The notes: generated by a model not told the origin, from the letters alone. Shown: positions 1 to 8,607, counted from the first letter of the stretch. The stretch is DNA of 22,386 nt from Thermocaproicibacter sp036260805 (GCA_036260805.1 DATALZ010000046.1:1-22386); one strand, 5' to 3'. Numbers and translations: made by a program.

Positions 1-35
1 CCATTGATCCATGCATCAGTTGTACCGAGAGGTGA
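1..35 (+). CDS. echE: Ech hydrogenase large subunit, 3' end only
   Basis: The first 35 bases read in frame 3 as IDPCISCTER followed by TGA. This is the C-terminal DPCxxC motif that supplies the last two cysteine ligands of the Ni-Fe centre in [NiFe]-hydrogenase large subunits, and its DPCISCTER form fits the Ech/CooH (group 4) class. The echF and hyp genes directly downstream support this. The protein stops three residues after the last cysteine, so no C-terminal peptide is left for a maturation protease to remove. Only the last ten codons are in the window, so the identification rests on this motif and on context. Confidence 0.8.
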   Translation, partial: IDPCISCTER

Positions 36-40
36 GTAAA

Positions 41-406
41 ATGAGCATGTTTTCATTTGCAAAGACCGAGTTTCGCAATTTGTTCTCAAAGCCGGCTACA
101 AGGCTGTATCCGCAGGAACCAAGAGTTTATGCGGAACGTACTCGCGGCCATATTGAAAATGATATTGACGTCTGCATTTTCTGCGGACTATGTTCGAAAA
201 AGTGCCCAACAGGTGCGATTAAAGTAGACCGTAACGAAAAGACATGGTCAATCAGCCGCTTCAGCTGCATTCAGTGCGGCTACTGTGTTGAGAGCTGCCC
301 AAAGAAATGCCTTTCAATGAAGCAGGCTTATACGCAGCCGGGTGCTGAAAAGAAGACCGATGTTTACAGCAAGCCTACTGCTGATGAAACAAAAAGCGCA
401 ACCTGA
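41..406 (+). CDS. echF: Ech hydrogenase 2x[4Fe-4S] ferredoxin-like subunit
   Basis: This 121-residue protein carries two bacterial-ferredoxin motifs: C45-x2-C48-x2-C51-x3-C55-P and C76-x2-C79-x2-C82-x3-C86-P, each binding one [4Fe-4S] cluster. In Ech-type membrane hydrogenases the EchF subunit passes electrons from soluble ferredoxin to the NiFe catalytic pair. It follows the echE end by 5 bases, and the AGAGGTGAG ribosome binding site at 28-36 lies inside the echE tail, so the two are translationally linked. I chose ATG 41 rather than the in-frame ATG at 11 because of that site and because a start at 11 would overlap echE. The tail after residue 95 is hydrophilic and variable. A related NiFe-hydrogenase or complex-I-like ferredoxin subunit is the alternative. 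Confidence 0.87.
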   Translation: MSMFSFAKTEFRNLFSKPATRLYPQEPRVYAERTRGHIENDIDVCIFCGLCSKKCPTGAIKVDRNEKTWSISRFSCIQCGYCVESCPKKCLSMKQAYTQPGAEKKTDVYSKPTADETKSAT

Positions 407-439
407 AAGCAATTTAAAGATTGAGAGCATAGAATTGGA

Positions 440-2701
440 ATGACCGTTTTTATTACGGTAATTGGAATAGTGCAGGGGGTCGGTTATCGGCCCTTTGTCG
501 CCGGCCTTGCTAAGCAGGCCGGCGTTTCCGGTCTTGTGAGGAATTGCGGCGGTATCGTAGAAATCTACGCATCCGGCGAGAAATCGTCCGTGAATGAACT
601 GATCCGTCAGCTGCACGAACAGGCGCCGGATGGTGCTTATGTCCTTAAAATAGACGTAAAGCAGACAGATGACAAAAAATTTGAAGGCTTCCGCATTGCA
701 GAAAGCGGAGAGAAGCCCGCAGGCTGTACAGAAACACCTCTGATTCCACCTGATCTGCCGATGTGCGGCGAATGCAGCCGAGAACTCAGCGACCGGAAAA
801 ACAGAAGGTATCGCTACCCGTTCATCAGCTGCGCGTCCTGTGGACCAAGATTCAGCATTATGGAAACCCTTCCATACGACAGGGAAAATACCACAATGAC
901 TGATTTCCCAATGTGTGACTCCTGTGCTGCGGAGTATCAATCAGGCCGCAGACGCCATGCACAGACGATTTCGTGCCATGACTGCGGGCCACAACTTCTG
1001 TACCAGGGTTCAGATGGAACAGTCTGTGAAAAAGAGGATGCCCTGAAATTGGGCGTTGCTTTCCTGAAACAGGATGCTGTTCTGGCCTTAAAGGGTGTGG
1101 GTGGATACCAGTTCGTGTGTTCTCCGTTCCGTGAGGAAGCGGTGGAGCATCTTCGCCTGCTCAAAGGCAGAGAGAAAAAGCCGTTTGCCGTTATGTATCC
1201 TTCTTTAGAAAGCATACGCGAATCATGCATTGTAAGCGAGGATGAAGCGAAGCTGCTTCAGTCGTCGGCAAAGCCAATCGTGCTGCTTCGTAAGAAAAAG
1301 GATATTTTCTGCAGCGGCGTCAGCGGCGAAAGCCGCTTTATTGGTGCGTTTCTTCCGTATACCGGTCTGCATCAGATTCTAACACAGGAGTGTGGGCCGC
1401 TGATCGCAACAAGCGGAAATATCACATCCGAACCAATCATCATAAAAGATAAAGATATTTTTGCACTACATTCGCCATATTTAAATGGCGTGCTGTATAA
1501 TACAAGGGAAATCCTGAATCCGCTGGATGATTCCGTCACACGGGTCTTTCATAGCGGTACGCAGACAATCCGGCGCAGCAGGGGATACGTTCCGTTGCCG
1601 ATTGTTCTGGACAAGCCATCTGAGAAGACGATTCTTTCAACGGGCGGAGACCTGAAAAGCAGCTTTTGCCTTCTAAATGGCGACAGGGCGTATTTGAGCC
1701 AGTATTTCGGAGACCTTGAAAATTACAGGGTCACGCAAAATTATCGGGTGTCGCTGGAACGCATGGAACGCATGTTCGGCATTGTGCCCAATGCTGTTGC
1801 TTGCGACCTGCATCCCGGGTATTTTTCGTCCGCTCTGGCGCAAAAAGAAGCCGAACGCCTGTCGCTGGATTCGACCGTAAAGATACAGCACCACCATGCT
1901 CACGCAGCGTCTGTGATGGCGGAACACCATCTGGACGGCTGTATCGGAGTTGTGTTTGACGGAACCGGTTACGGCACAGACGGAACGGTATGGGGCGGGG
2001 AGTTCCTGCTCTGTAAAGGAGCAAATTTTAAGCGAAAAGGCCATTTAAGCCGTGTGACGCTTTGCGGCGGGGACAGCGCGGCGCAAAATGCGCGGCTGAC
2101 TGCTGACTGTTATTGCTTTGCCGCCGGCGAAGCATCGGGGAGCAAGCAGTTCCCATTAATTTCAGCGGCTCTTTCGGGCCATGTGAACACTTTTGAATGT
2201 TCCAGCATGGGAAGGTTGTTCGACGCGGCTGCGGCAATTCTCGGGATTCAGGAAGAAAACAGCTACGAGGGTGAATGCCCTATCGCGCTGGAAAACACAG
2301 CGGCCGAAGCATTGGAAAATAATAAAACACCGCACCCGTTTCAGTTCGAATTGAGCCGCAGTGGGGACGGATGCATGATAGCCGACCAGATCGGGTTCGC
2401 CCGTAAACTGATTGAGGCTGCCAGAAATGGTGTGGACAAAGGCGCCGCGGCGCTTGGTTTTCACCGGGCTTTGGCTTCCATGGTTCTTGAAGTCTGCCGT
2501 GAAATCCGGTCAGAGAGCGGTGAAACCCGTGTTGCTTTGAGCGGCGGAGTTTTTGCAAACTTGCTGCTTTTACAGGATTGTTTCGACCGCCTGACAAAGG
2601 ACGGTTTTCAGGTATATACCAATAATGCCGTTCCGTCAAATGACGGAGGAATCTGTCTCGGACAAGCTTGGCTTTGTGCGAATCTGGACAGGAATACGTG
2701 A
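440..2701 (+). CDS. hypF: Carbamoyltransferase HypF, hydrogenase maturation
   Basis: HypF takes the carbamoyl group from carbamoyl phosphate through carbamoyl-adenylate and passes it to the C-terminal cysteine of HypE, the first step in making the cyanide ligands of the NiFe site. The 753 residues match the usual length. An acylphosphatase domain comes first (about 1-90; GVGYRPF with Arg17, and Asn35). Two zinc-finger-like motifs follow (C109/C112/C131/C134 and C159/C162/C179/C182), then a YrdC-like domain (about 200-370) and a Kae1/HypF-type domain with the HHHAHA metal motif and a GTGYGTDGTVWGGE loop. The second zinc motif has a 16-residue spacer, two shorter than the first. It begins 33 bases after echF with only a weak ribosome binding site, which suggests translation partly coupled to the operon. 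No promoter was seen in the gap. Confidence 0.96.
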   Translation: MTVFITVIGIVQGVGYRPFVAGLAKQAGVSGLVRNCGGIVEIYASGEKSSVNELIRQLHEQAPDGAYVLKIDVKQTDDKKFEGFRIAESGEKPAGCTETPLIPPDLPMCGECSRELSDRKNRRYRYPFISCASCGPRFSIMETLPYDRENTTMTDFPMCDSCAAEYQSGRRRHAQTISCHDCGPQLLYQGSDGTVCEKEDALKLGVAFLKQDAVLALKGVGGYQFVCSPFREEAVEHLRLLKGREKKPFAVMYPSLESIRESCIVSEDEAKLLQSSAKPIVLLRKKKDIFCSGVSGESRFIGAFLPYTGLHQILTQECGPLIATSGNITSEPIIIKDKDIFALHSPYLNGVLYNTREILNPLDDSVTRVFHSGTQTIRRSRGYVPLPIVLDKPSEKTILSTGGDLKSSFCLLNGDRAYLSQYFGDLENYRVTQNYRVSLERMERMFGIVPNAVACDLHPGYFSSALAQKEAERLSLDSTVKIQHHHAHAASVMAEHHLDGCIGVVFDGTGYGTDGTVWGGEFLLCKGANFKRKGHLSRVTLCGGDSAAQNARLTADCYCFAAGEASGSKQFPLISAALSGHVNTFECSSMGRLFDAAAAILGIQEENSYEGECPIALENTAAEALENNKTPHPFQFELSRSGDGCMIADQIGFARKLIEAARNGVDKGAAALGFHRALASMVLEVCREIRSESGETRVALSGGVFANLLLLQDCFDRLTKDGFQVYTNNAVPSNDGGICLGQAWLCANLDRNT

Positions 2702-2726
2702 CGATACGTGAAATGGAGGAATCAGT

Positions 2727-2939
2727 ATGTGCGTCGCTTTGCCCGGCAAAGTGCTAAAAATAAACGGAAGAAAAGCTACCGTCGATTTCAGTGGGAATAC
2801 CGTTGAAGCGGATGCAGGTCTGGTAAAAGTAAAACCGGGCGACAACGTTCTGGTACATGCCGGCTGCATTCTGCAAACCCTTTCTCAGGACGAAGGCGAT
2901 TCCTTAAGAGAGCTGTTTAAGGAGTTAGAAGAAGCTTAA
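2727..2939 (+). CDS. hypC: HypC chaperone, hydrogenase maturation
   Basis: This 70-residue protein starts MCVALPGKV, the HypC/HupF signature in which Cys2 becomes the N-terminal residue and holds the iron during Fe(CN)2CO assembly with HypD. A conserved histidine lies in VLVHAG near residue 44, as in the family. HypC carries the finished iron group to the hydrogenase large subunit. A clear GGAGG site sits just upstream at 2715-2719. The gene lies 25 bases after hypF and 50 before hypD, in the common order hypF-C-D-E. Confidence 0.96.
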   Translation: MCVALPGKVLKINGRKATVDFSGNTVEADAGLVKVKPGDNVLVHAGCILQTLSQDEGDSLRELFKELEEA

Positions 2940-2989
2940 AGCAGGTCTTTAAACTTTAGTCTGATGAGTGAGAGAGGATGTTTTAAAGA

Positions 2990-4036
2990 ATGACGGATGT
3001 GCGCGCTTTTTTGAAAAATTACGACGGACCGCCGGTTAATCTGATGGAAGTGTGCGGCACCCACACTGCATCTATCTCTAAAAATGGAATTGTACGCATG
3101 CTTTCGCCGTCGATCCGGCTTATTTCCGGCCCCGGCTGCCCGGTATGCGTTACGGTTACAGCATATATTGACCGGCTGGTTGAATTAAGCCTGCAGCCCG
3201 ACACGATTGTTCTAACATTCGGCGACCTCATGCGCGTTCCGGGCGGAAAAATGAGTCTGAACGATGCAAAGGCGGCCGGTGGGAAAGTACGCATGGTTTA
3301 TTCCCCGATGGACGCGCTCAGGCAGGCGGCAGCAGACAGGAAAAACACCTATATATTTGCGGCGGTGGGATTCGAAACGACCTCTGCCGTGTATGCGGCT
3401 TTGCTGCAGGATGCCGAAAAAGAACAGATTGGCAATTTGAAGATTCTGACATCGCTTAAGGTTATGCCGCCGGTTATCGACTGGGTATGCAAAAATCAGG
3501 GCGGTGTGGACGGATTTATCGCTCCCGGCCATGTAAGTGTAATCACAGGATGCAAAATCTATCAGCCGCTTGCTGAGAAATACAGTATTCCGTTTGTGGT
3601 AGCAGGCTTCGAGGGGGAACAGTTGCTAAACACGATTTACGCGCTTGTTAAACTGCGCGGAAAAGCAAAAGTAATGAACCTGTATCCATCCGTTGTAAGG
3701 GAAAACGGGAATGAAGAAGCCTTAGAGGCGATTCATCATTACTTTGAACCATGTGATGCCGCATGGCGCGGTATGGGTGTGATTGCGGATTCCGGCATTG
3801 CGCTTCGCGAAGAATACTCGCGCTTTGACGCCGGAAGCGCAGACCTGATTGAAGACCACAGCTTTAATACCAACTGTCGTTGTGCAAAGGTATTGATCGG
3901 TGCGGTTGCCCCAACAGACTGCCCGCTTTTTGGCAGAGTCTGCACGCCGCAGACTCCGCAGGGAGCCTGCATGGTTTCGCAGGAAGGCAGCTGTTATAAT
4001 TATTATATCAGCGGAAGAGGTACTGTTAAGAGCTGA
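2990..4036 (+). CDS. hypD: HypD, iron-sulfur scaffold for Fe(CN)2CO assembly
   Basis: HypD is the [4Fe-4S] protein on which, with HypC, the two cyanides and the CO are attached to iron. The family motifs are visible: C22-GTHT, GPGC50-PVC53 with the redox-active cysteine pair, a GFETT motif near residue 127, and a C-terminal cysteine cluster (NTNCRC, DCPLFGRVC, GACMVSQEGSC) that binds the iron-sulfur cluster. The 348 residues are slightly shorter than E. coli HypD, mainly at the N terminus. AGAGAGG at 2971-2977 is the only purine-rich site before ATG 2990, with a rather long 12-base spacing. An upstream ATG at 2978 meets a stop at once. Confidence 0.96.
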   Translation: MTDVRAFLKNYDGPPVNLMEVCGTHTASISKNGIVRMLSPSIRLISGPGCPVCVTVTAYIDRLVELSLQPDTIVLTFGDLMRVPGGKMSLNDAKAAGGKVRMVYSPMDALRQAAADRKNTYIFAAVGFETTSAVYAALLQDAEKEQIGNLKILTSLKVMPPVIDWVCKNQGGVDGFIAPGHVSVITGCKIYQPLAEKYSIPFVVAGFEGEQLLNTIYALVKLRGKAKVMNLYPSVVRENGNEEALEAIHHYFEPCDAAWRGMGVIADSGIALREEYSRFDAGSADLIEDHSFNTNCRCAKVLIGAVAPTDCPLFGRVCTPQTPQGACMVSQEGSCYNYYISGRGTVKS

Positions 4037-4100
4037 ATCATGGATTTGGCAATGCTCAGCCGGAAGGACTTTTTGGCAGATTAAAAGGATGGTTACTGAA

Positions 4101-5087
4101 ATGAAAATTACCATGGCGCACGGCAGCGGCGGAAAATCTACATCCGAACTGATTGCTGCTATTTTTGAAAAGAATTTCAACGACCCGGTGCTTTCCAAAA
4201 TGGAGGATTCCGCAGTTTTGCCGGGAGCTGGCAGAATCGCGATGACGACCGACAGCTTTGTTGTTACTCCTCTGTTTTTTGCAGGCGGAGATATCGGCCG
4301 GCTCTGTGTCTGCGGAACGGTCAATGATCTGTTGATGAGCGGCGCCGAACCCAAATACCTAACCTGCGGGTTTATTCTGGAAGAGGGTGCGGACACTGAA
4401 GACCTGCGAAAGATCGCGGTTTCCATGAGCGAAACGGCACAGGAAGCCGGGGTTCGCATTATTGCTGGAGACACAAAAGTGGTGGAGGGCTCCGGCGGTG
4501 TTTATATTAATACTTCCGGCGTCGGGTTTGTACCGGATGGGGTAGAGATCAGTTCTTCGAAATGCCGCGAAGGTGACGTCGTTCTTCTTTCCGGTAATCT
4601 GGGCGACCATCACGCGGCAATCCTCAGCAAACGCATGGGAATTGAGAACACGATTCAAAGCGACTGCGCACCTCTTGTGGAAATGGTAACTGCCATGAGG
4701 AAAGGCGGAGTCCGTGTACGTGCAATGCGCGACGTGACCCGCGGCGGACTGGGAACCGTTTTGAACGAGTTCGCATCCGCTTCCAACTGTAAGATTTCGC
4801 TCGAGGAGGACAGCATCCCTGTTTCTGCTCAGGTTCGCGGATTCTGTGACATTCTTGGGCTTGACCCGCTTTATATGGGCAACGAAGGAAAAATGATTGC
4901 CGTCGTCGCGCCGGAAGACGCAGATAAGGCACTTGACTGTATGAAAAAAAGTCGCTACGGGGCAAACGCAGCAGCTATCGGAAAAGTTGAGTTGGCCGGC
5001 GAGAGCACCGTATTGCTGAAAACGCCGATTGGCGGAACAAGAGTTGTCGGCCCTCTGTATGGCGAAGGCCTGCCTCGGATTTGCTGA
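4101..5087 (+). CDS. hypE: HypE, cyanide-forming dehydratase of hydrogenase maturation
   Basis: HypE dehydrates the carbamoyl group attached by HypF to its terminal cysteine, giving a thiocyanate whose CN goes to the HypC-HypD iron. The 328-residue protein has the N-terminal MAHGSGGK motif, the PurM/AIR-synthase-like fold signature DVTRGGLGTVLNE and ends exactly in PRIC, the family's carboxyl-terminal acceptor cysteine. The frame stays open back to 3900 inside hypD, but the protein similarity begins here. AAGGATGG at 4085-4092 fits ATG 4101; the in-frame ATG at 4089 would add four residues. It is the last hyp gene before a strong terminator. hypA and hypB, needed for nickel insertion, are not in this window. 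Confidence 0.95.
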   Translation: MKITMAHGSGGKSTSELIAAIFEKNFNDPVLSKMEDSAVLPGAGRIAMTTDSFVVTPLFFAGGDIGRLCVCGTVNDLLMSGAEPKYLTCGFILEEGADTEDLRKIAVSMSETAQEAGVRIIAGDTKVVEGSGGVYINTSGVGFVPDGVEISSSKCREGDVVLLSGNLGDHHAAILSKRMGIENTIQSDCAPLVEMVTAMRKGGVRVRAMRDVTRGGLGTVLNEFASASNCKISLEEDSIPVSAQVRGFCDILGLDPLYMGNEGKMIAVVAPEDADKALDCMKKSRYGANAAAIGKVELAGESTVLLKTPIGGTRVVGPLYGEGLPRIC

Positions 5088-5095
5088 TTAATATG

Positions 5096-5128
5096 AAAAA
5101 CAGCCGGGTTTGCAGCCCGGCTGTTTTT
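5096..5128. terminator. Bidirectional intrinsic terminator after hypE
   Basis: An 8-bp GC-rich stem, CAGCCGGG at 5101-5108 with CCCGGCTG at 5116-5123, encloses a 7-base loop. Runs of A upstream and T downstream flank it, so it can act on both strands. It ends the ech-hyp unit and may also stop readthrough from the - strand transporter operon that ends at 5240. The rest of 5129-5239 is AT-rich and shows nothing else clear. Confidence 0.9.
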
Positions 5129-5239
5129 ATAGTTATAGCAATTTAATTTTAATAAGGACTTAATAAAAAATTCAGAATTGCCGAATGCGTTTTTACGGTT
5201 AAAAATCTTTCCTGTTTTAAAAGTAAAAAAGCTATGGGC

Positions 5240-6427
5240 TTAATCGCTGACTCTTCTCCGCTTGCCGATTACAAGCCCAAGGGCGATAAAGGCAATTGCA
5301 AAACCAATTTCGACCAGCATGCAGTTGATGGTCGGCGCAAGATGTGAATAATCAAAGGAACCAAGCGCTCCAATTTGTTCGTTCGCCTTTACATACCAGT
5401 AGGTTGGCGTAAAGCTGGCGATTTTCAGTACGGTATCGTTTAAATATACCTGCCGGATAAATACGCCGCCGATGAAGCTTGGGCCAAGGGAGCAAACAGT
5501 GCTGAGCGCGGAGATTGCACTCCTGTTTTTCACAAGATTTCCTATGAGGTAGCTCATGCTGCTTGCGGAAAATAAGAACGCAAAGGAATTCAGAAGCTGG
5601 AACGGCGTGGTTGAAGAGAAAAAGTTCTTCGGGTCAAACAGGGTGCAGGGCACAATCAGCACAAGCCAGCAGAGTACGGAGAAAACGGCGTTTGCCAGAA
5701 GAAACTGAAAATTGTAATTCTGTGCTGTAATGGGAGAGCAGAAACTTCTCCGGCTCAGGTCTTTATTGTTAAAAACCTGCATTACAGCTGCAATTCCGAA
5801 AATCAGAATTGCCGGAAGAACATATGCCATATAGGTGAAATAGAACGTGGTAAAGGTGATGCTCGACGTTGTGGCGCTCCTGCTGTCACCCGTATCGCTC
5901 TTTGCAGCTTTCAATGCAACAGAAGAAGTTTTGCCAAGGTCATTTTTAAGTTGGCTTACAAGTTTTTCCTGCGTGACGTCCTTGCCGTCTTTTACATACA
6001 GCATTGCTGTGTTTAAATACCGGTTTATTTTCATATCAACATAAGTGTTGTATACGGAATCCGGTACGGTGGTCTTTTCAATCTGTACGTTTTCGCCGCG
6101 CATAAAGCGGTCGGTAAAACCTTTCGGAATTCTTATAATATAAGTCACGTCACGAAAGTACAGGGCATCCTGAAGCGCGTTGGTATTGTCTGCAACGTTA
6201 ACAAAGTTTGCCGATTTCGCCAGCTCCTGTTTCAGACCGTTTACAAGCGGTGTGTTTTCTTCGCTGATAAAGGCGACGTCGGCTTTGGTATCGGAGTAGC
6301 TGTTATTCTTGGAATGTGTTGATGTTGCCGTGACCAGAACCGCGATTGTGATAAAAACAAGGACATATATTAACATTGGTTTCAGGTTTTTCTTAATGAC
6401 TTTCAGGCAGAGCTTAAAGACTTGCAT
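5240..6427 (-). CDS. ABC-2 type exporter permease (LnrN/YfiN-like)
   Basis: This 395-residue membrane protein has the ABC2_membrane_3 layout: one N-terminal membrane helix (about 17-35), a large extracytoplasmic region (about 36-200), then five or six hydrophobic helices between about 205 and 390. It is the second of two permeases in the operon and presumably pairs with the first to form the channel. An ideal AGGAGG site lies 8 bases before its ATG, and it overlaps the preceding permease gene by 14 bases. Gene order and size match the LnrM/LnrN pair of B. subtilis, an exporter that protects against amphipathic polyketides. The actual substrate here cannot be read from sequence. Confidence 0.87.
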   Translation of the reverse strand: MQVFKLCLKVIKKNLKPMLIYVLVFITIAVLVTATSTHSKNNSYSDTKADVAFISEENTPLVNGLKQELAKSANFVNVADNTNALQDALYFRDVTYIIRIPKGFTDRFMRGENVQIEKTTVPDSVYNTYVDMKINRYLNTAMLYVKDGKDVTQEKLVSQLKNDLGKTSSVALKAAKSDTGDSRSATTSSITFTTFYFTYMAYVLPAILIFGIAAVMQVFNNKDLSRRSFCSPITAQNYNFQFLLANAVFSVLCWLVLIVPCTLFDPKNFFSSTTPFQLLNSFAFLFSASSMSYLIGNLVKNRSAISALSTVCSLGPSFIGGVFIRQVYLNDTVLKIASFTPTYWYVKANEQIGALGSFDYSHLAPTINCMLVEIGFAIAFIALGLVIGKRRRVSD

Positions 6428-7547
6428 ATTTTTGCCTCCTGATGATGAGATAGGTTCCGGTACAGAAAACGAGGACGAATACGCCTAGTAGCCCAATATT
6501 CAGCATGTATCGGCTGTAGGTGCTGTAGTAATACAGGCAGTAGTAAGAATCCGTCAGCAGATTTACCGGGTTCAGGTAGCCGACGATCGGCACATACCTG
6601 TCAATCAGATATTTCATATTCTGGTACATCATACCCGCCAGAAAAGAACCAAGCATGGTAATACCGATTAATACACCGATTTTCATTGTTTCGCCGGATT
6701 TTACAAGTGCACTGATAAACGCACCCAAGGAAAGGCCGGTGATACAGCCGACAAATGAGGTAAACACGACCAGTGCAGTTTTTGCTCCAAAATCTACGTT
6801 CAGGCAGTAGCGCAGGAAAACTAAGAACACCAGAATCTCAGTGAAACTGATTACAAAAGAAGCCAGCATTCCTGAAAGAAAAGTTTTTAGTTTATGAACC
6901 GGTGCAAGGTTGACTCTTGCCGCCCTGTGCGACTGGTTGGCCTGAATATCCATAACTTCCTTCATGCCCCAGAAGCCGCCGTACAGGCAGGCCATAGCGA
7001 TCAGCGTATAGAAATAGCTCAGCGAGCTGTCCGGATTTGCGCTGCCGGAAACTTCCCGGGTATATTCAGCATTCAGTTTTAAATCTTCCACCAGTTTGCT
7101 GTGTGCAGCCGGGTTTGTTGTCAGGATGGATGTAACGGTTGAAGTGGTCTGAAGATAGCTGTCGAGAAAAGATTTGATGATACTCTGGTTAAAATCTGAC
7201 TTTTTCACCGTCATTTTTATTTCTGTTCCAACCGTGATGTAACCGTCGATTTTTTCCTCAGAAAGCAGCTTTTCGGCGTTGTCCTTTGTTGTTTCCGTCA
7301 GACTGAAGATTCTGTCTTTTCCCTCCGAAACGCCTTTTAGGGCAGAGCGGAACTCTGTATTCTTCTGGTATTCGGAATCATTAACCACGGCTACGTTAAC
7401 AGGGTGGAATGTCTCCGAATTTATAATATTGCGCAGGGACATATTGAAAAACACACCCAGCAGGATTGGAAAAAGCATCGTCCAGAAAACAAGTTCTTTT
7501 GTGCGCAGCAGGCATTTGAGCCGATTCAGAAATATATGTGCAAACAT
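6414..7547 (-). CDS. ABC-2 type exporter permease (LnrM/YfiM-like)
   Basis: This 377-residue permease has the same plan as its neighbour: an N-terminal helix (about 22-40), an extracytoplasmic region up to about 170, and five C-terminal helices, the last near 345-370. AAGGGGGA lies before the ATG and overlaps the stop codon of the ATPase gene, only 12 bases away, so translation of the two is likely coupled. The two permeases differ substantially in sequence, which suggests an obligate heterodimer rather than recent duplicates. The role in drug or peptide export is inferred from the family and from the divergent two-component system. Confidence 0.87.
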   Translation of the reverse strand: MFAHIFLNRLKCLLRTKELVFWTMLFPILLGVFFNMSLRNIINSETFHPVNVAVVNDSEYQKNTEFRSALKGVSEGKDRIFSLTETTKDNAEKLLSEEKIDGYITVGTEIKMTVKKSDFNQSIIKSFLDSYLQTTSTVTSILTTNPAAHSKLVEDLKLNAEYTREVSGSANPDSSLSYFYTLIAMACLYGGFWGMKEVMDIQANQSHRAARVNLAPVHKLKTFLSGMLASFVISFTEILVFLVFLRYCLNVDFGAKTALVVFTSFVGCITGLSLGAFISALVKSGETMKIGVLIGITMLGSFLAGMMYQNMKYLIDRYVPIVGYLNPVNLLTDSYYCLYYYSTYSRYMLNIGLLGVFVLVFCTGTYLIIRRQKYASL

Positions 7548-7559
7548 GTGTTTTCCCCC

Positions 7560-8492
7560 TTAATCCCGCAGTTCTTTGCCGGTTATTTCAAGAAATACGT
7601 CGTTCAGGGTCGGCAGCTCCGTGTAGATTCTGCCATAGCTGATATTTTGCTTTTTCAGGAAATCCAGGACGTTTTCCAGATTGTTTTTGGATTTGCCGGA
7701 TTTTACCACAAGCAGATTGTCACTGTATTCGGCAGAATCTACACCCGGCAGACGGCGCAGAGCCGCCAGATGCTCCGTTTGTACCGCCGGGGTTTCCACC
7801 GTTATTTTTTCGCCAAGAGAGATCATGTCTTTCAGTTCTTCCTTGGTGCCGCCCGCAAGGACTTTGCCTTTGTCCAGAATAATAATTCGGGAGCAGATTT
7901 GCTCTACTTCTTCCATGTAATGAGAAGTATAAACAATTGTGGCACCCTCTCGGTTCAACCTTTGGATTCCTTCCAGAATACTGTTGCGGCTCTGCGGGTC
8001 AACCGCTACGGTAGGTTCATCCAGAATAATGAGCTTCGGCTTGTGCGCGATACCGCAGGCAATATTCAAACGGCGGAGAAGACCGCCGGAAAGTTTTTTC
8101 GGGTAGAATTTGCGGAAGTCGTTTAGACCGACAAAATCAATTGCTTCTTCTACAAGCTGCTTCCGTTTCTCTTTCTCCGGAACGTAAAGGCCACAGAAAT
8201 AGTTGATATTTTCCTGGACTGTCAGTTCATCAAACACTGCTACATTTTGCATGATGACTCCGATATCCCGTTTAATGTCGTAGGCGTCCGGACGCATTGG
8301 ACGGTCAAAGATCTTGATTTCACCCTTATCGTATTTCAACAGGGAAAGAATGCAGTTAATTGCTGTGGACTTACCAGAACCGTTTGGGCCAAGCAGCCCA
8401 AGAATTTCTCCTTCGTTAACCTCGAGAGAAAGATGATCCAAAGCGACCAGGTCGCCGTATCTTTTTACAAGATTTTTTACGCTGATTACCAT
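7560..8492 (-). CDS. ABC exporter ATP-binding protein (LnrL/YfiL-like)
   Basis: This 310-residue ATPase drives the two permeases downstream. Visible motifs are Walker A GPNGSGKST (35-43), Q-loop Gln82, signature LSGG (134-137), Walker B LIILDEP with D158 and E159, a D-loop, and the switch His191 in TSHYMEE. The residues after the DEP motif (TVAVDPQSRN) closely resemble the LnrL/YfiL group of drug-exporter ATPases. The C-terminal 90 residues form the accessory domain typical of the DRA/CcmA-like group. AAGGAGGG at 8499-8506 is a strong ribosome binding site. It is the first gene of a three-gene operon, divergent from a histidine kinase gene. Confidence 0.93.
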   Translation of the reverse strand: MVISVKNLVKRYGDLVALDHLSLEVNEGEILGLLGPNGSGKSTAINCILSLLKYDKGEIKIFDRPMRPDAYDIKRDIGVIMQNVAVFDELTVQENINYFCGLYVPEKEKRKQLVEEAIDFVGLNDFRKFYPKKLSGGLLRRLNIACGIAHKPKLIILDEPTVAVDPQSRNSILEGIQRLNREGATIVYTSHYMEEVEQICSRIIILDKGKVLAGGTKEELKDMISLGEKITVETPAVQTEHLAALRRLPGVDSAEYSDNLLVVKSGKSKNNLENVLDFLKKQNISYGRIYTELPTLNDVFLEITGKELRD

Positions 8493-8513
8493 GAAAAGCC
8501 CTCCTTATACGAA

Positions 8514-8532
8514 TCTTCCATTGGATGGAAGA
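8514..8532. repeat. Inverted repeat in the leader of the ABC operon
   Basis: Two perfect 8-base arms, TCTTCCAT and ATGGAAGA, flank a 3-base centre. The element lies 7 bases from the ribosome binding site of the ATPase gene and inside its probable 5' leader. It could be a protein-binding dyad or an mRNA hairpin close to the start; the sequence alone does not decide. Confidence 0.6.
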
Positions 8533-8543
8533 GCCGGTATCAA

Positions 8544-8572
8544 TGTTATGCTTTTATTTTACTCGGCGGCAA
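8544..8572 (-). promoter_or_regulatory. Possible promoter of the ABC exporter operon
   Basis: On the - strand TTGCCG and TAACAT are separated by 17 bases, about 50 bases before the ATPase start. The match to the housekeeping consensus is imperfect, which fits a promoter that needs an activator such as the neighbouring response regulator. An alternative -10 (TAAAAT, 8556-8561) is present without a good -35. Confidence 0.35.
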
Positions 8573-8607
8573 GGTTGTCCGTAAGTGAGCGGAGTCAGTT
8601 GTTTATC

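Noticed and set aside
314..940. 208-residue - strand open frame over echF/hypF
   Set aside because: It is antisense to two well supported genes and shows no family features or plausible ribosome binding site.
3900..4100. Upstream extension of hypE to 3900
   Set aside because: This part lies within hypD in another frame, has no HypE similarity, and a good ribosome binding site supports ATG 4101.
7404..8126. 240-residue + strand open frame over the ABC ATPase
   Set aside because: It is antisense to an ATPase with all motifs in place, and the translation has no recognisable features.
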